From: JBKDZL01 sp047971145
GTDB taxonomy: Bacteria > Bacillota_I > Bacilli_A > Erysipelotrichales > Erysipelotrichaceae
Direction: 5' to 3'
DNA: 16,870 bases
Assembly (NCBI GenBank): GCA_047971145.1
Contig: JBKDZL010000069.1
Location: forward strand, 1-16,870
Shown: piece by piece, positions 1 to 7,249 of the stretch
Numbering within the stretch: the stretch's first letter is position 1
Layout: each line of letters starts with the position of its first letter
The notes under the pieces: model-generated
Database searches by the model: none
What the model saw: the letters and a program-made list of their open reading frames with translations, nothing else
What the model was told of the DNA's origin: nothing
Made by a program: the position numbers and the translations under genes

Positions 1-387
1 AAAAAAAGTCATATCATCTATGTATTGAAAAGTTCCAGTAAAATATTCCAAATCAGCAACACAATGCTCACTCTTAACAGTTTCAGAACTATAATCTAAT
101 CTCTCACCGTCAATAACTAAAGCATATACTCCATTAATACCACAAGATTCAGACCACTCCATTTTAGTATCACCACTTATCACAGTATCTACAGCATAAG
201 TGCCATCTGCATTCATATACAAAGTACTTGTAGTTTCAGTATCTGAAATAGTAAAAACATAAGCTTCTGAATTATACAATTCATAAAATTTCTTATTGAG
301 CACTTCCATTGATTTCATGGTTCCCGATTCACTATTACAGCCACTCAATAAAATCACAAATAATAAAATTAAAATGATTTTTTTCAT
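1..387 (-). CDS. Putative lipoprotein, 3' end beyond the window (129 codons seen)
   Basis: This open frame starts at ATG 387 and is still open at base 1, so the C-terminus is missing. It begins MKKIILILLFVILLSGC: a short basic n-region, a hydrophobic core and a lipobox LLSG|C with the lipidated Cys at residue 17. That predicts export and anchoring on the outer face of the membrane. The mature part is polar and rich in Ser, Thr, Glu and Tyr, with segments such as YVFTISDTETTSTLYMNADG and two Cys (residues 89 and 109). The pattern suggests a beta-rich extracellular domain, but I recognise no family. An AAAGGGG ribosome binding site lies at 394-400. A perfect TATAAT at 408-413 sits between it and the preceding methyltransferase gene, so it probably has its own promoter. 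Substrate-binding, sensing or structural roles are all possible. Confidence 0.8.
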   Translation of the reverse strand, partial: MKKIILILLFVILLSGCNSESGTMKSMEVLNKKFYELYNSEAYVFTISDTETTSTLYMNADGTYAVDTVISGDTKMEWSESCGINGVYALVIDGERLDYSSETVKSEHCVADLEYFTGTFQYIDDMTFF

Positions 388-407
388 ATATTTCCCCTTT
401 GGAAATA

Positions 408-416
408 ATTATAACA
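408..416 (-). promoter_or_regulatory. Extended -10 promoter of the lipoprotein gene
   Basis: On the minus strand the sequence reads TGTTATAAT, a perfect -10 with the TGN extension. No good -35 is seen (TTTAAT at 431-436 with a 17-nt spacer). The surrounding 17 nt, ATTATGTTATAATTATT, recur exactly upstream of tgt. The predicted start point, about 401, leaves almost no leader before the AAAGGGG ribosome binding site. Confidence 0.5.
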
Positions 417-431
417 TAATCAAATTTAAAA

Positions 432-1145
432 TTAAATATTTCTTCTAAATATCTCAAAAGCCAATACACTAATAGCGCTAGTACTAGTTAAAGCATTTTT
501 AAAATCACTGCCATAAGGAATATAAATACTACTATGACATTTACTCAAAACTTGTTTACTGATGCCACGTTTTTCACCACCTACTACAATTAATAATTTA
601 TCACCAAATTCAAAATCAAATAAGGAAATAGCATTTTTTCGATCTAAGGCAACAACTTGATAATCATTTTCTAAAAAATAATCTAATAATTCATTAGCTT
701 CATCTTTAATAATTAAATCTATTTTGTCCAAAGCACCAGCACTGCTACGTAAAATGATTGGCTCTTGCTCAATCATTAAAGCTCTAGGAATAATGAGTTG
801 TGTCACACCACTGGCATATAAACTTCTTAAGCTATGACCAAAATTATAAGGATCTTCCACCCCATCTAATAAATAAACAATATCACTAAAATCCTCATAA
901 CCATAATCATAATTTGAGACAATAGCACAAACACCACCATGCCCTACACCAAATCTATTAGTTAGTTCAATTTTACTTAAATAATTTATTTTAATTTCTT
1001 GGCTTTTGGCAACTTTGTCGATATACTTCAAATTGCGATCATTTATTAATTTTTCTTTCGCAAAAAATACTTCAAAGACATCTCTTTTATGATTAAGCAG
1101 AGCAGACTTAACACTAATACTGCCAATTATAGTTAACTTAGTCAT
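432..1145 (-). CDS. SpoU/TrmH-family RNA 2'-O-methyltransferase (SPOUT)
   Basis: This 237-residue protein is a likely AdoMet-dependent RNA ribose 2'-O-methyltransferase with the deep trefoil-knot SPOUT fold. The N-terminal part (about 1-85) resembles the substrate-binding domain of the RlmB/TrmH group. The catalytic part shows motif 1 (LLDGVEDPYNFGHSLRS, about 92-108), with the Asn and Arg expected of the family, and motif 2 (VVGGEKRGIS, about 187-196). Motif 3 is unusual: FKNALTSTSAISVLAFE replaces the common SLNVSxA pattern. The start ATG overlaps the stop of the upstream U32 gene by 8 nt (ATGACTAA) and follows GAGGAAAA, so translation is probably coupled. The target cannot be read from sequence. 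23S rRNA (RlmB-like) or a tRNA is possible, and the operon partners point weakly to tRNA. Family call is firm; specificity is open. Confidence 0.88.
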   Translation of the reverse strand: MTKLTIIGSISVKSALLNHKRDVFEVFFAKEKLINDRNLKYIDKVAKSQEIKINYLSKIELTNRFGVGHGGVCAIVSNYDYGYEDFSDIVYLLDGVEDPYNFGHSLRSLYASGVTQLIIPRALMIEQEPIILRSSAGALDKIDLIIKDEANELLDYFLENDYQVVALDRKNAISLFDFEFGDKLLIVVGGEKRGISKQVLSKCHSSIYIPYGSDFKNALTSTSAISVLAFEIFRRNI

Positions 1146-2337
1146 TAATTTTCCTCAACATATCTTGGGAATTAACAATAATTTCTTTAGGTAAGTAAAT
1201 CACACTCATTGGTTTATTAGCCACTTCTATTTCTTCTTTATCCTCATTATAAATTTTACTAATAGTAAAACTTTGATTTGCTTTATTAGGTCCAAAGCAC
1301 TCAATCGTATCACCTATTCTAATCACATTACGGACTTGAACTTTGATTAAATCACTATCAGAGTTTAAAACCACGCCAACAAATTCATGATTGACACCAG
1401 CACCATTAATACCATAAAGATGGCCATTGTGATCAGGAATTGCCTTAAAAAAGCCATCAGAAGCTAGACGATTTTCTGCTGAAGCTAAATAACGTTTAAA
1501 TTCAGGAATTTTAGCAAAACAGGCTATTTTATCATGATAATACAAATCAATAAACTCTCGATAAGTAGAAGCAACACTGGCCAAATAATAAGCTGATTTC
1601 ATTCTACCCTCCACTTTCAAACTAGCAACACCACAGTCTAATAAATCCTTCAAATAATCAATTGCTTTCAAATCTTTAGAACTCATAGAAAACAAAGTAT
1701 TTTTATCACTAACTAATTGATCATCGTGATATAAGTAATATTTCCAACGACAACTCTGAGCACAGCCACCTCTATTGGCATCTCTCAGGGTCATCTCATT
1801 GCTAAGGGTACATCTACCTGAATAATTCGCACACATGGCACCATGCAAAAATACCTCTAAAGGTAGTTGAGATGTCATTTGCAACTTCTGGATACTTGCA
1901 ATATCTAACTCTCTTGCTAAAACTACTCTATCTGCTCCTAATTCTTGATAAAATTGAACATCCAAGCTATTTAATAGTGATAGTTGGGTACTCATGTGAA
2001 CTTCAAATCTACATTTCAGTTTCTTGGCCAAAATAAGTAAGTAAGTAGAAGCCACAATAATCGCATCAACTCTTATTTCATCTAAATATTTAAGATACTC
2101 TTCAATTCCCATTAAATCTTCATCATGAAAAATCATATTAACTGTCACATAAATTTTTTTATTTAAATTATGAGCATATACAACCGCAGCTTTGATATCT
2201 TCATTAGTGAAATTAGAAGCTCTAGCACGCAGTGAAAAAGACTTACCACCTAAATATACAGCATCAGCACCATAATCTAAAGCGATTTTACATCTAGCTA
2301 AATCGCCAGAGGGCATTAATAATTCTGCTCTATTCAT
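1138..2337 (-). CDS. trhP: U32-family tRNA U34 hydroxylation protein (TrhP/YrrO type)
   Basis: This 399-residue protein matches the YrrO/TrhP branch of 'peptidase U32', whose members are needed to make 5-hydroxyuridine at wobble position 34 of tRNA from prephenate. The N-terminal barrel starts AELLMPSGD and GADAVYLG (23-30). The family signature EVFLHGAMC (161-169) is followed by SGRC (C176), RDANRGGC (C192) and C235 just before LKVEGR. These four Cys are the expected ligands of an iron-sulfur cluster. A C-terminal beta-barrel of about 90 residues completes the protein. Length is near that of B. subtilis YrrO. The start overlaps the upstream yrrN-like stop by 8 nt (ATGAATAG) behind an AAGAGGAA ribosome binding site. 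A collagenase or protease role, implied by the old family name, is much less likely. The usual methyltransferase partner (TrmR/YrrM) is not in this window. Confidence 0.88.
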   Translation of the reverse strand: MNRAELLMPSGDLARCKIALDYGADAVYLGGKSFSLRARASNFTNEDIKAAVVYAHNLNKKIYVTVNMIFHDEDLMGIEEYLKYLDEIRVDAIIVASTYLLILAKKLKCRFEVHMSTQLSLLNSLDVQFYQELGADRVVLARELDIASIQKLQMTSQLPLEVFLHGAMCANYSGRCTLSNEMTLRDANRGGCAQSCRWKYYLYHDDQLVSDKNTLFSMSSKDLKAIDYLKDLLDCGVASLKVEGRMKSAYYLASVASTYREFIDLYYHDKIACFAKIPEFKRYLASAENRLASDGFFKAIPDHNGHLYGINGAGVNHEFVGVVLNSDSDLIKVQVRNVIRIGDTIECFGPNKANQSFTISKIYNEDKEEIEVANKPMSVIYLPKEIIVNSQDMLRKIND

Positions 2338-3199
2338 TAGTAATTTCCTCTTGAGTTTTTTTAGTTTTCAAGTTATGGTAGCCAGTATTATAATCATGAT
2401 TTTTTACAAGCGGTAATAAGCCCCGAGCTTGCTCCAAACTACCGCCAGCTATCAGACAATGATATGCTGCTACTGTAGCTTGTAATTGAGAGCTAGATAA
2501 AAATAAGGAATCAATAATTAAATACTTAACTTTCAAATTAATTTCTTTAAAATACTCCAAACTTTCTAAAATCCAACCAGTATAAATGCTTGTACCTAAT
2601 TCTTCCTCTAAAATTGGCATTTTCAAAGACCTAGTTTCTTCTTGTAAAAAATAGTTTCCTTTATTATTAAAATCTTGATTAAGATAAGCAAAATAATTAG
2701 TTAAAAACTTGCGCTTAGAGTAACTCATATTCAAAAACCCATGAATATGCATACCAAAATCAGCATAATTATCACCCACAATATTTAAGATATCTTTAAT
2801 TGGTAACTCTTTAGCAATAATCACAGCTTTATTTAATTCCTTAAATACTTCGGCATCTTTTTTATTAGTAATTAGTGTATCAGCTTGATATATTAATAAA
2901 TCTGTCATTTCTAATGATTTTGCTAATTGATAAACTGCTAAAGAGCAATAAACAATTCCTTTAACACCAATTTGTTTTAGCTTGATTAGTGTTTCTTTAA
3001 TTATAGCTAAATCATCCTCCTCTACCATTTTATTAATTACCACCCAAAATTCTTTCGAATTATTTTTAATAATATCTTCAATTTGCTCCAAGGTAAAATA
3101 AGTATTTGCTTTCCAACTATACCCTTTTAGCGATAATAACCAGACATCAATATTTATTTCAGATATTTCCTCAATATTACTTAAAGTTGAAATTAACAT
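2330..3199 (-). CDS. U32-family partner protein (YrrN-like)
   Basis: This protein (289 residues from the preferred start) is the shorter U32-family partner encoded just before a YrrO-type gene, as in B. subtilis yrrN-yrrO, where both are linked to wobble-U 5-hydroxylation. The sequence keeps the barrel pattern and an IHGFLNMSYSKRKFLTNYF segment equivalent to YrrN. It lacks the Cys cluster (HGAMCxxxSGRC, GGC) of its partner, so it probably does not bind the iron-sulfur centre itself and serves as a second subunit. An ATG 30 nt upstream (3229) would add ten residues, but it has no ribosome binding site and lies inside a perfect TATAAT (3228-3233). ATG 3199 has GGAGA at 3203-3207, so I prefer it; the short spacing leaves some doubt. 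Family assignment rests on neighbour and pattern and is moderately sure. Confidence 0.75.
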   Translation of the reverse strand: MLISTLSNIEEISEINIDVWLLSLKGYSWKANTYFTLEQIEDIIKNNSKEFWVVINKMVEEDDLAIIKETLIKLKQIGVKGIVYCSLAVYQLAKSLEMTDLLIYQADTLITNKKDAEVFKELNKAVIIAKELPIKDILNIVGDNYADFGMHIHGFLNMSYSKRKFLTNYFAYLNQDFNNKGNYFLQEETRSLKMPILEEELGTSIYTGWILESLEYFKEINLKVKYLIIDSLFLSSSQLQATVAAYHCLIAGGSLEQARGLLPLVKNHDYNTGYHNLKTKKTQEEITNE

Positions 3200-3202
3200 A
3201 TT

Positions 3203-3207
3203 TCTCC
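3203..3207 (-). promoter_or_regulatory. Ribosome binding site deciding the yrrN-like start
   Basis: GGAGA on the minus strand precedes ATG 3199 by 3 nt. The alternative ATG at 3229 has no purine-rich site upstream and is part of the -10 box, which argues for the internal start. Confidence 0.5.
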
Positions 3208-3222
3208 ATTCTAAATTTTCTC

Positions 3223-3250
3223 TTATCATTATACTTGATTTTGTTATAAT
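3223..3250 (+). promoter_or_regulatory. Promoter of ilvA (TTATCA-16-TATAAT with TGN extension)
   Basis: TTATCA at 3223-3228 and TATAAT at 3245-3250 are spaced 16 nt, and TGT precedes the -10. The predicted start point, about 3257, falls at the AAGGAGG ribosome binding site (3255-3261), so the leader would be only about ten bases. There is no room for a riboswitch, T-box or attenuator. Confidence 0.5.
3228..3233 (-). promoter_or_regulatory. -10 box of the yrrN-yrrO-methyltransferase operon
   Basis: A perfect TATAAT on the minus strand predicts a start point near 3221, about 22 nt upstream of ATG 3199. The -35 is poor: the hexamer 17 nt upstream is TTTTTT at 3251-3256. It overlaps the -35 region of the divergent ilvA promoter. 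Confidence 0.45.
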
Positions 3251-3266
3251 AAAAAAGGAGGTTACT

Positions 3267-4460
3267 ATGAATAAAGAACTTTTTGAGAAAGCTTATCAAA
3301 GTTTAAAAGATGTTGTCGTTAAAACTCCTTTATTAAACTATTCCAATTATTTTGATTTCAATTGTTATTTAAAACTAGAAAACTTACAAAAAACCGGTTC
3401 CTTTAAACTTCGAGGTGCCTATAATAAAATTTCAAATTTAAGCTTTGAGCAAAAAAACAAAGGAATCATTTGCGCAAGTGCAGGCAATCATGCCCAAGGA
3501 GTAGCCTATGCGGCTAATCAATTAAATATTAAAGCAACTGTTGTGATGCCTAAAACTGCACCACTAGCAAAGATAGATGCCACTAAAGCTTATGGTGTTG
3601 AGGTAGTATTAGCAGGTAATAGCTTTGATGAGTGCTATCAAAAAGCCAAAGAGTTACAAAAAGAAAAAAACTATTTTTTTATTGAACCTTTTGACGATGA
3701 AGAAGTAATTGCCGGACAAGCAACTATAGCCATGGAAATCCTAGAGGAACTAACTGACTTTAATTATATCTTGGTTCCAATTGGCGGTGGTGGCTTAATA
3801 GCTGGTATTGCTCAAGTACTTAAAAATTTCAACAAAGACTTAACAATCATTGGTGTTGAAGCTGAAAATTCTTGTTCAATGTTAACCTCACTAAGGTGTA
3901 ACAATATTACTACCCTAAAGAGCAGTGATACCTTTGCTGATGGTATTGCCGTTAAAAAAGTAGGAATGCTGCCTTTTGAAATTTGTAATGATTTAATCGA
4001 TGAAATAGTTTTGGTCTCAGAGCTAGAAATAAATCAAGCAATTCTCTTTGCCTTAGAAAAATTAAATATTGTCTTAGAAGGAGCTGGAGCTGTGACACTT
4101 GCCGCTTTATTAAACAATAAAATTCCTTTAAATAAAAGTGATACAGCCTTAGCTATTTTATCAGGTGGTAATATTGATGTAACTTTATTAGCAAATCTAA
4201 TTGAAAATGGTTTAAAAAATGATCATCGCCGTATTACAATCGGCACTATTATTGATGATAAGCCGGGTCAATTAAATAAATTATTAAATATTCTCACTAA
4301 TCAGCAAGCAAATATTATTAATGTCTTCCATGATCGCTATCATCCTAACTCTAGTGCTAAAACTTGTTATGTAGAGCTGACCATTGATACTTTTAATCAA
4401 GCTCATATTAACAATATCATTCAAACTTTATTAAGTAATGGCTATGATTATTTAGCTTAA
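3267..4460 (+). CDS. ilvA: Threonine ammonia-lyase (threonine dehydratase), PLP enzyme with ACT domain
   Basis: This enzyme deaminates L-threonine to 2-oxobutanoate and ammonia, feeding isoleucine synthesis or threonine catabolism in the cytosol. The 397 residues match the roughly 400-residue short class. The PLP-binding lysine is K47 in GSFKLRG. Asn in SAGNHAQG (71-78) and the glycine loop IGGGGLIAG (172-180) contact the cofactor. A segment LSGGNID (298-304) closes the catalytic domain. One ACT domain, about 322-395, follows, beginning ITIGTIIDDKPGQL. A single ACT domain fits the Firmicutes short enzyme rather than the two-domain biosynthetic E. coli IlvA. No other branched-chain gene is nearby, so biosynthetic versus degradative use cannot be settled here. 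The ribosome binding site is AAGGAGG. It ends 6 bp from the convergent msrC stop. Confidence 0.93.
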   Translation: MNKELFEKAYQSLKDVVVKTPLLNYSNYFDFNCYLKLENLQKTGSFKLRGAYNKISNLSFEQKNKGIICASAGNHAQGVAYAANQLNIKATVVMPKTAPLAKIDATKAYGVEVVLAGNSFDECYQKAKELQKEKNYFFIEPFDDEEVIAGQATIAMEILEELTDFNYILVPIGGGGLIAGIAQVLKNFNKDLTIIGVEAENSCSMLTSLRCNNITTLKSSDTFADGIAVKKVGMLPFEICNDLIDEIVLVSELEINQAILFALEKLNIVLEGAGAVTLAALLNNKIPLNKSDTALAILSGGNIDVTLLANLIENGLKNDHRRITIGTIIDDKPGQLNKLLNILTNQQANIINVFHDRYHPNSSAKTCYVELTIDTFNQAHINNIIQTLLSNGYDYLA

Positions 4461-4466
4461 AACGAT

Positions 4467-4946
4467 TTAAAAAAGACTTTTTCTAATGCCTTTTTTTAAA
4501 ATTTCAATAAAAGTTTCTAGTATTTCTTTATCATAATCAGTAAAAGTATTCTTTTTCGGACTATCGATATCCAAAACTCCATAAACTATATTATCAATAA
4601 TAATTGGTAGCACAATTTCACTCTGGCTATTCACATCACATGCAATATGATCAGCAAACTCTGAAGTATCATTAACTATTATTGTTTCTAATAAATTAGC
4701 GCTACTACCACAAACACCTTTACCAAAAGCGATTTCAATGCAAGCCGACTCACCGATAAAAGGTCCTAGATGCAAAGTATTTCCCTTAGCTAAATAATAG
4801 CCAATCCAATTAGTTTCAGGATAATACTGTTTTAATAGTGCAACTGAATTTGCCAGTAATGATAAGGTAGTTTTACTATCATCAACAAAACTCTCAAGTA
4901 TTGCAAGTAAAGTTTTGACATCAGTAATTCTATTGTGTTGATACAT
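4467..4946 (-). CDS. msrC: Free methionine-R-sulfoxide reductase (GAF domain, fRMsr)
   Basis: This enzyme reduces free L-methionine-(R)-sulfoxide to methionine, repairing oxidised free methionine in the cytosol, usually with thioredoxin. The 159 residues are one GAF domain of the family's normal length. The family pattern is well kept: GPFIGESACIEI (C69), GKGVCGSS (C79), HIACDVNSQSEIVLPI (C103) and GVLDIDSP. All three characteristic Cys are present, including the catalytic one in HIACD, so the protein should be active rather than a plain GAF sensor. It is the last gene of the tgt-queA-queH run, 31 nt after queH, with its own AAAGGA ribosome binding site. It has no obvious link to tRNA modification beyond shared transcription. 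Confidence 0.92.
   Translation of the reverse strand: MYQHNRITDVKTLLAILESFVDDSKTTLSLLANSVALLKQYYPETNWIGYYLAKGNTLHLGPFIGESACIEIAFGKGVCGSSANLLETIIVNDTSEFADHIACDVNSQSEIVLPIIIDNIVYGVLDIDSPKKNTFTDYDKEILETFIEILKKGIRKSLF
4469..4497. terminator. Possible weak terminator between convergent ilvA and msrC
   Basis: An A-rich arm (4469-4475, ending in G) can pair with a CTTTTTTT arm (4490-4497) around an AT-rich loop. Only one or two GC pairs hold it, and it lies inside the msrC 3' coding end. Its position between convergent stops is the main argument. Confidence 0.25.
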
Positions 4947-4977
4947 AATTTTTTCCTTTCTGAACTTTCAAAAATAT

Positions 4978-6228
4978 TTAGCCAATTAACACATCATCGC
5001 TAAGTAAACACTTAAGCTTCTTTTTACTTAGTGTCAATAAGATACTTTTATATTTATTTACTCTATTATCGTAGGCTAATTGTTTGCCTACAATAAATAA
5101 ATTTGCAACTTCAATGGCAGCCATTAAATTGTCTTGTAAATCATAACGATACACTAAATAAATTTTACCATCATTCTTAATTAATCTAGCCAAGTGCTTG
5201 ATTAAAGCTGTTAAAGATAAGCTATCTAAATGTCTGGCTTTGGTAATATGCAAGTTTGCATTTTTTGTAGAATTTTCAAAATACGGAGGATTGCAAACCA
5301 CAACATCAAAAGTTTTCTCATCATAATCCTTGACATTAACACACTGAATATTACTACTATCAAACATATGCATGTCAACATTAAATTTAGCCATTTCAAT
5401 AGCCTTTTGATTAATATCAATACCAGCTACTACTGTAGCAGATTTATAATAGGCATATAATATCAAAGCTCCATTATTACAACCAACATCAAGAACACTT
5501 TTGCCATTTAATGCTGGCAAATAATTACCTAATAAGGAAGTGTCGGTGTTAATTCTAAACATATTTTGATTCTGAAATAAAAAGATATTAGTGTTAGCTA
5601 AATAATCTAAAGTAGCAGCACTAGGTTTTTTAATTGAGTAAATACAACCACAATAATCCTGTCGATACATTGCAAATTGCTTAGAAATAGCTAGAGCTTT
5701 TTCCATTCCACCACCTTTTTTAAAATCGCTAAAGAAATATGGTGTTCGATATTTATTCTCTAATTTCTCACCAATTTTATTTAAAGCTAGTGAATCTTTT
5801 TGTCTTGAAATACTCATAACAGTTGTGAAATAATCAAAATTATGCTTGTCCGCATAACTCCAAGCTTCTTCCATCCGCTTTTGATAACAAATCAAACAGC
5901 GCTCACCACCCTCTTTAATATCCTTTAGAGCAAAAAAATCATGTTGATATTCTTGATTATACTCAGTATGAACTATTTTAATATTAGGATTAAATTCTGC
6001 CACAAACTTTTTAAGTTCAGCTAATCTTCTATTATATTCTTGAAACGGATAGATATTAGAATTATTAAAATACAGGGTTAAATCAAAATACTCAGATAAC
6101 ATCATTACTACCCAACCATTACAAGGTGCACAGCAAGAGTGCAGTAATAAAGATTTTTTATTTTTCTTATCTTGTTGAGCTAAGGTTTCACTCATAAGAT
6201 TAAAGTAAAAGTGTTTACTTTTATTCAT
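4978..6228 (-). CDS. queH: Fusion: epoxyqueuosine reductase QueH + TrmN6/YabB-type tRNA adenine-N6 methyltransferase
   Basis: From ATG 6228 this is a 416-residue two-domain protein. Residues about 24-205 are QueH, the metal-dependent reductase that converts epoxyqueuosine to queuosine at tRNA position 34. The domain has LLLHSCCAPC (C32, C33, C36), RCLICYQKRM (C111, C114), SRQKDS and QDYCGC (C193, C195), all the Cys pairs expected for its iron-sulfur centre. Residues about 212-416 are a class I AdoMet methyltransferase: FQNQNMFRINTDTSLLGNYL leads into motif I LDVGCNNG (246-253) and the N6-adenine motif NPPYF (313-317). The lead-in and C-terminal KSILL..LSDD parts resemble YabB/TrmN6, which makes m6A37 in tRNA-Val. 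QueH alone is usually about 180-250 residues. No stop or frameshift separates the halves. The start overlaps the queA stop by 8 nt (ATGAATAA). A TTG at 6252 and an ATG at 6195 are weaker starts. The substrate of the methyltransferase half is inferred only. Confidence 0.9.
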   Translation of the reverse strand: MNKSKHFYFNLMSETLAQQDKKNKKSLLLHSCCAPCNGWVVMMLSEYFDLTLYFNNSNIYPFQEYNRRLAELKKFVAEFNPNIKIVHTEYNQEYQHDFFALKDIKEGGERCLICYQKRMEEAWSYADKHNFDYFTTVMSISRQKDSLALNKIGEKLENKYRTPYFFSDFKKGGGMEKALAISKQFAMYRQDYCGCIYSIKKPSAATLDYLANTNIFLFQNQNMFRINTDTSLLGNYLPALNGKSVLDVGCNNGALILYAYYKSATVVAGIDINQKAIEMAKFNVDMHMFDSSNIQCVNVKDYDEKTFDVVVCNPPYFENSTKNANLHITKARHLDSLSLTALIKHLARLIKNDGKIYLVYRYDLQDNLMAAIEVANLFIVGKQLAYDNRVNKYKSILLTLSKKKLKCLLSDDVLIG

Positions 6229-7249
6229 TAGTAATAAACATACTATCACCAAAACTAAAAAAACGATATTTAGAATTTATAGCATGGCGATAAGCCTCCA
6301 TAATTAACTCTTTGCTTGCAAAAGCGCTAACTAGCATAACTAAAGTACTCTTTGGTAAGTGGAAATTAGTAATAAGTCCATCAACTGCCTTAAATTCATA
6401 TCCAGGATAAATAAATATTTCAGTAGCACTATCCTCAGCGACAAAATTGTGAAATTTTTGAAAATTAGCTTCTAGAGTACGACAACTAGTAGTACCTATT
6501 GCAATAATTCTTTGCTTATTTTTCTTGGCATTATTTAATATTTCTGCAGCATTTGCATCAATCTGGTAATATTCTTTATGCATTTGATGCTGATCAATTG
6601 AATCAACTTTAACTGGCCTAAAAGTTCCCAAACCAATATGTAGAGTTAAATCAACCACAATTACGCCTTTAGCTCTAATCAGCTCAAAAATTTCTGGAGT
6701 AAAGTGAAGTCCTGCAGTTGGTGCAGCAGCAGAGCCAGCAGTTTTTGCATAAACAGTTTGATAGCGATTAGCATCAGCCAATTTCTCATGAATGTATGGC
6801 GGTAATGGAACCTCACCTAAGCGATCTAACACCTCTAGAAAGATTCCTTGATATATCATTTGAAAAACTCTAATACCCTCAGCTTTTACTTCAATACACT
6901 TAGCTTTTAGCTCTCCCTGATTAAAACTAACAATCGTATTCAATTTAACTACTCTAGCATTACCAACTAAACATTCCCAATTATCACCATTTTGATGCAA
7001 TAAAAGTAACTCAACCCAAGCACCAGTTTCCTCTTTAGTACCATATAAGCGAGCTGGTATTACTTTTGTATTATTGCGCACTAAAATATCGCCTTTTTTG
7101 AGATAAGCAATAATATTATGGAAGTATTCATCTTTTAATTCTTGAGTTTTTTTATCAACAATTAAAAGTTTAGAATCCTGTCTTTTGGCTAGTGGTCGCT
7201 GAGCAATTAATTCTTCCGGTAGCTCAAAATCAAAATCTTTAACTAACAT
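6221..7249 (-). CDS. queA: S-adenosylmethionine:tRNA ribosyltransferase-isomerase
   Basis: QueA transfers and isomerises the ribosyl moiety of AdoMet onto 7-aminomethyl-7-deazaguanine at tRNA position 34, giving epoxyqueuosine. The 342 residues are full length. Diagnostic stretches are FDFELPEELIAQRP near the N-terminus, RNNTKVIPARL (58-68), PTAGLHFTPE (177-186), LTLHIGLGTF, IAIGTTSCRTLE, a late NFHLPKSTL and RFFSFGDSMFI at the end. Its start codon shares one base with the tgt stop (TAATG) and is preceded by GAGG at good spacing, so the two are probably translated together. It provides the substrate of the next gene product, QueH, and gene order matches reaction order. Confidence 0.96.
   Translation of the reverse strand: MLVKDFDFELPEELIAQRPLAKRQDSKLLIVDKKTQELKDEYFHNIIAYLKKGDILVRNNTKVIPARLYGTKEETGAWVELLLLHQNGDNWECLVGNARVVKLNTIVSFNQGELKAKCIEVKAEGIRVFQMIYQGIFLEVLDRLGEVPLPPYIHEKLADANRYQTVYAKTAGSAAAPTAGLHFTPEIFELIRAKGVIVVDLTLHIGLGTFRPVKVDSIDQHQMHKEYYQIDANAAEILNNAKKNKQRIIAIGTTSCRTLEANFQKFHNFVAEDSATEIFIYPGYEFKAVDGLITNFHLPKSTLVMLVSAFASKELIMEAYRHAINSKYRFFSFGDSMFITNE

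Noticed and set aside
391..405. Small hairpin TTTCC/GGAAA covering the lipoprotein ribosome binding site
   Set aside because: Only 5 bp, and the left arm lies at or upstream of the predicted transcription start, so it may not be in the mRNA.
3230..3266. T-box or amino-acid leader before ilvA
   Set aside because: The promoter sits directly on the ribosome binding site, leaving no leader RNA.
5226..5460. Open frames on both strands within the queH methyltransferase half
   Set aside because: They are shadows of the well-supported fusion gene, have no ribosome binding site and encode no recognisable protein.
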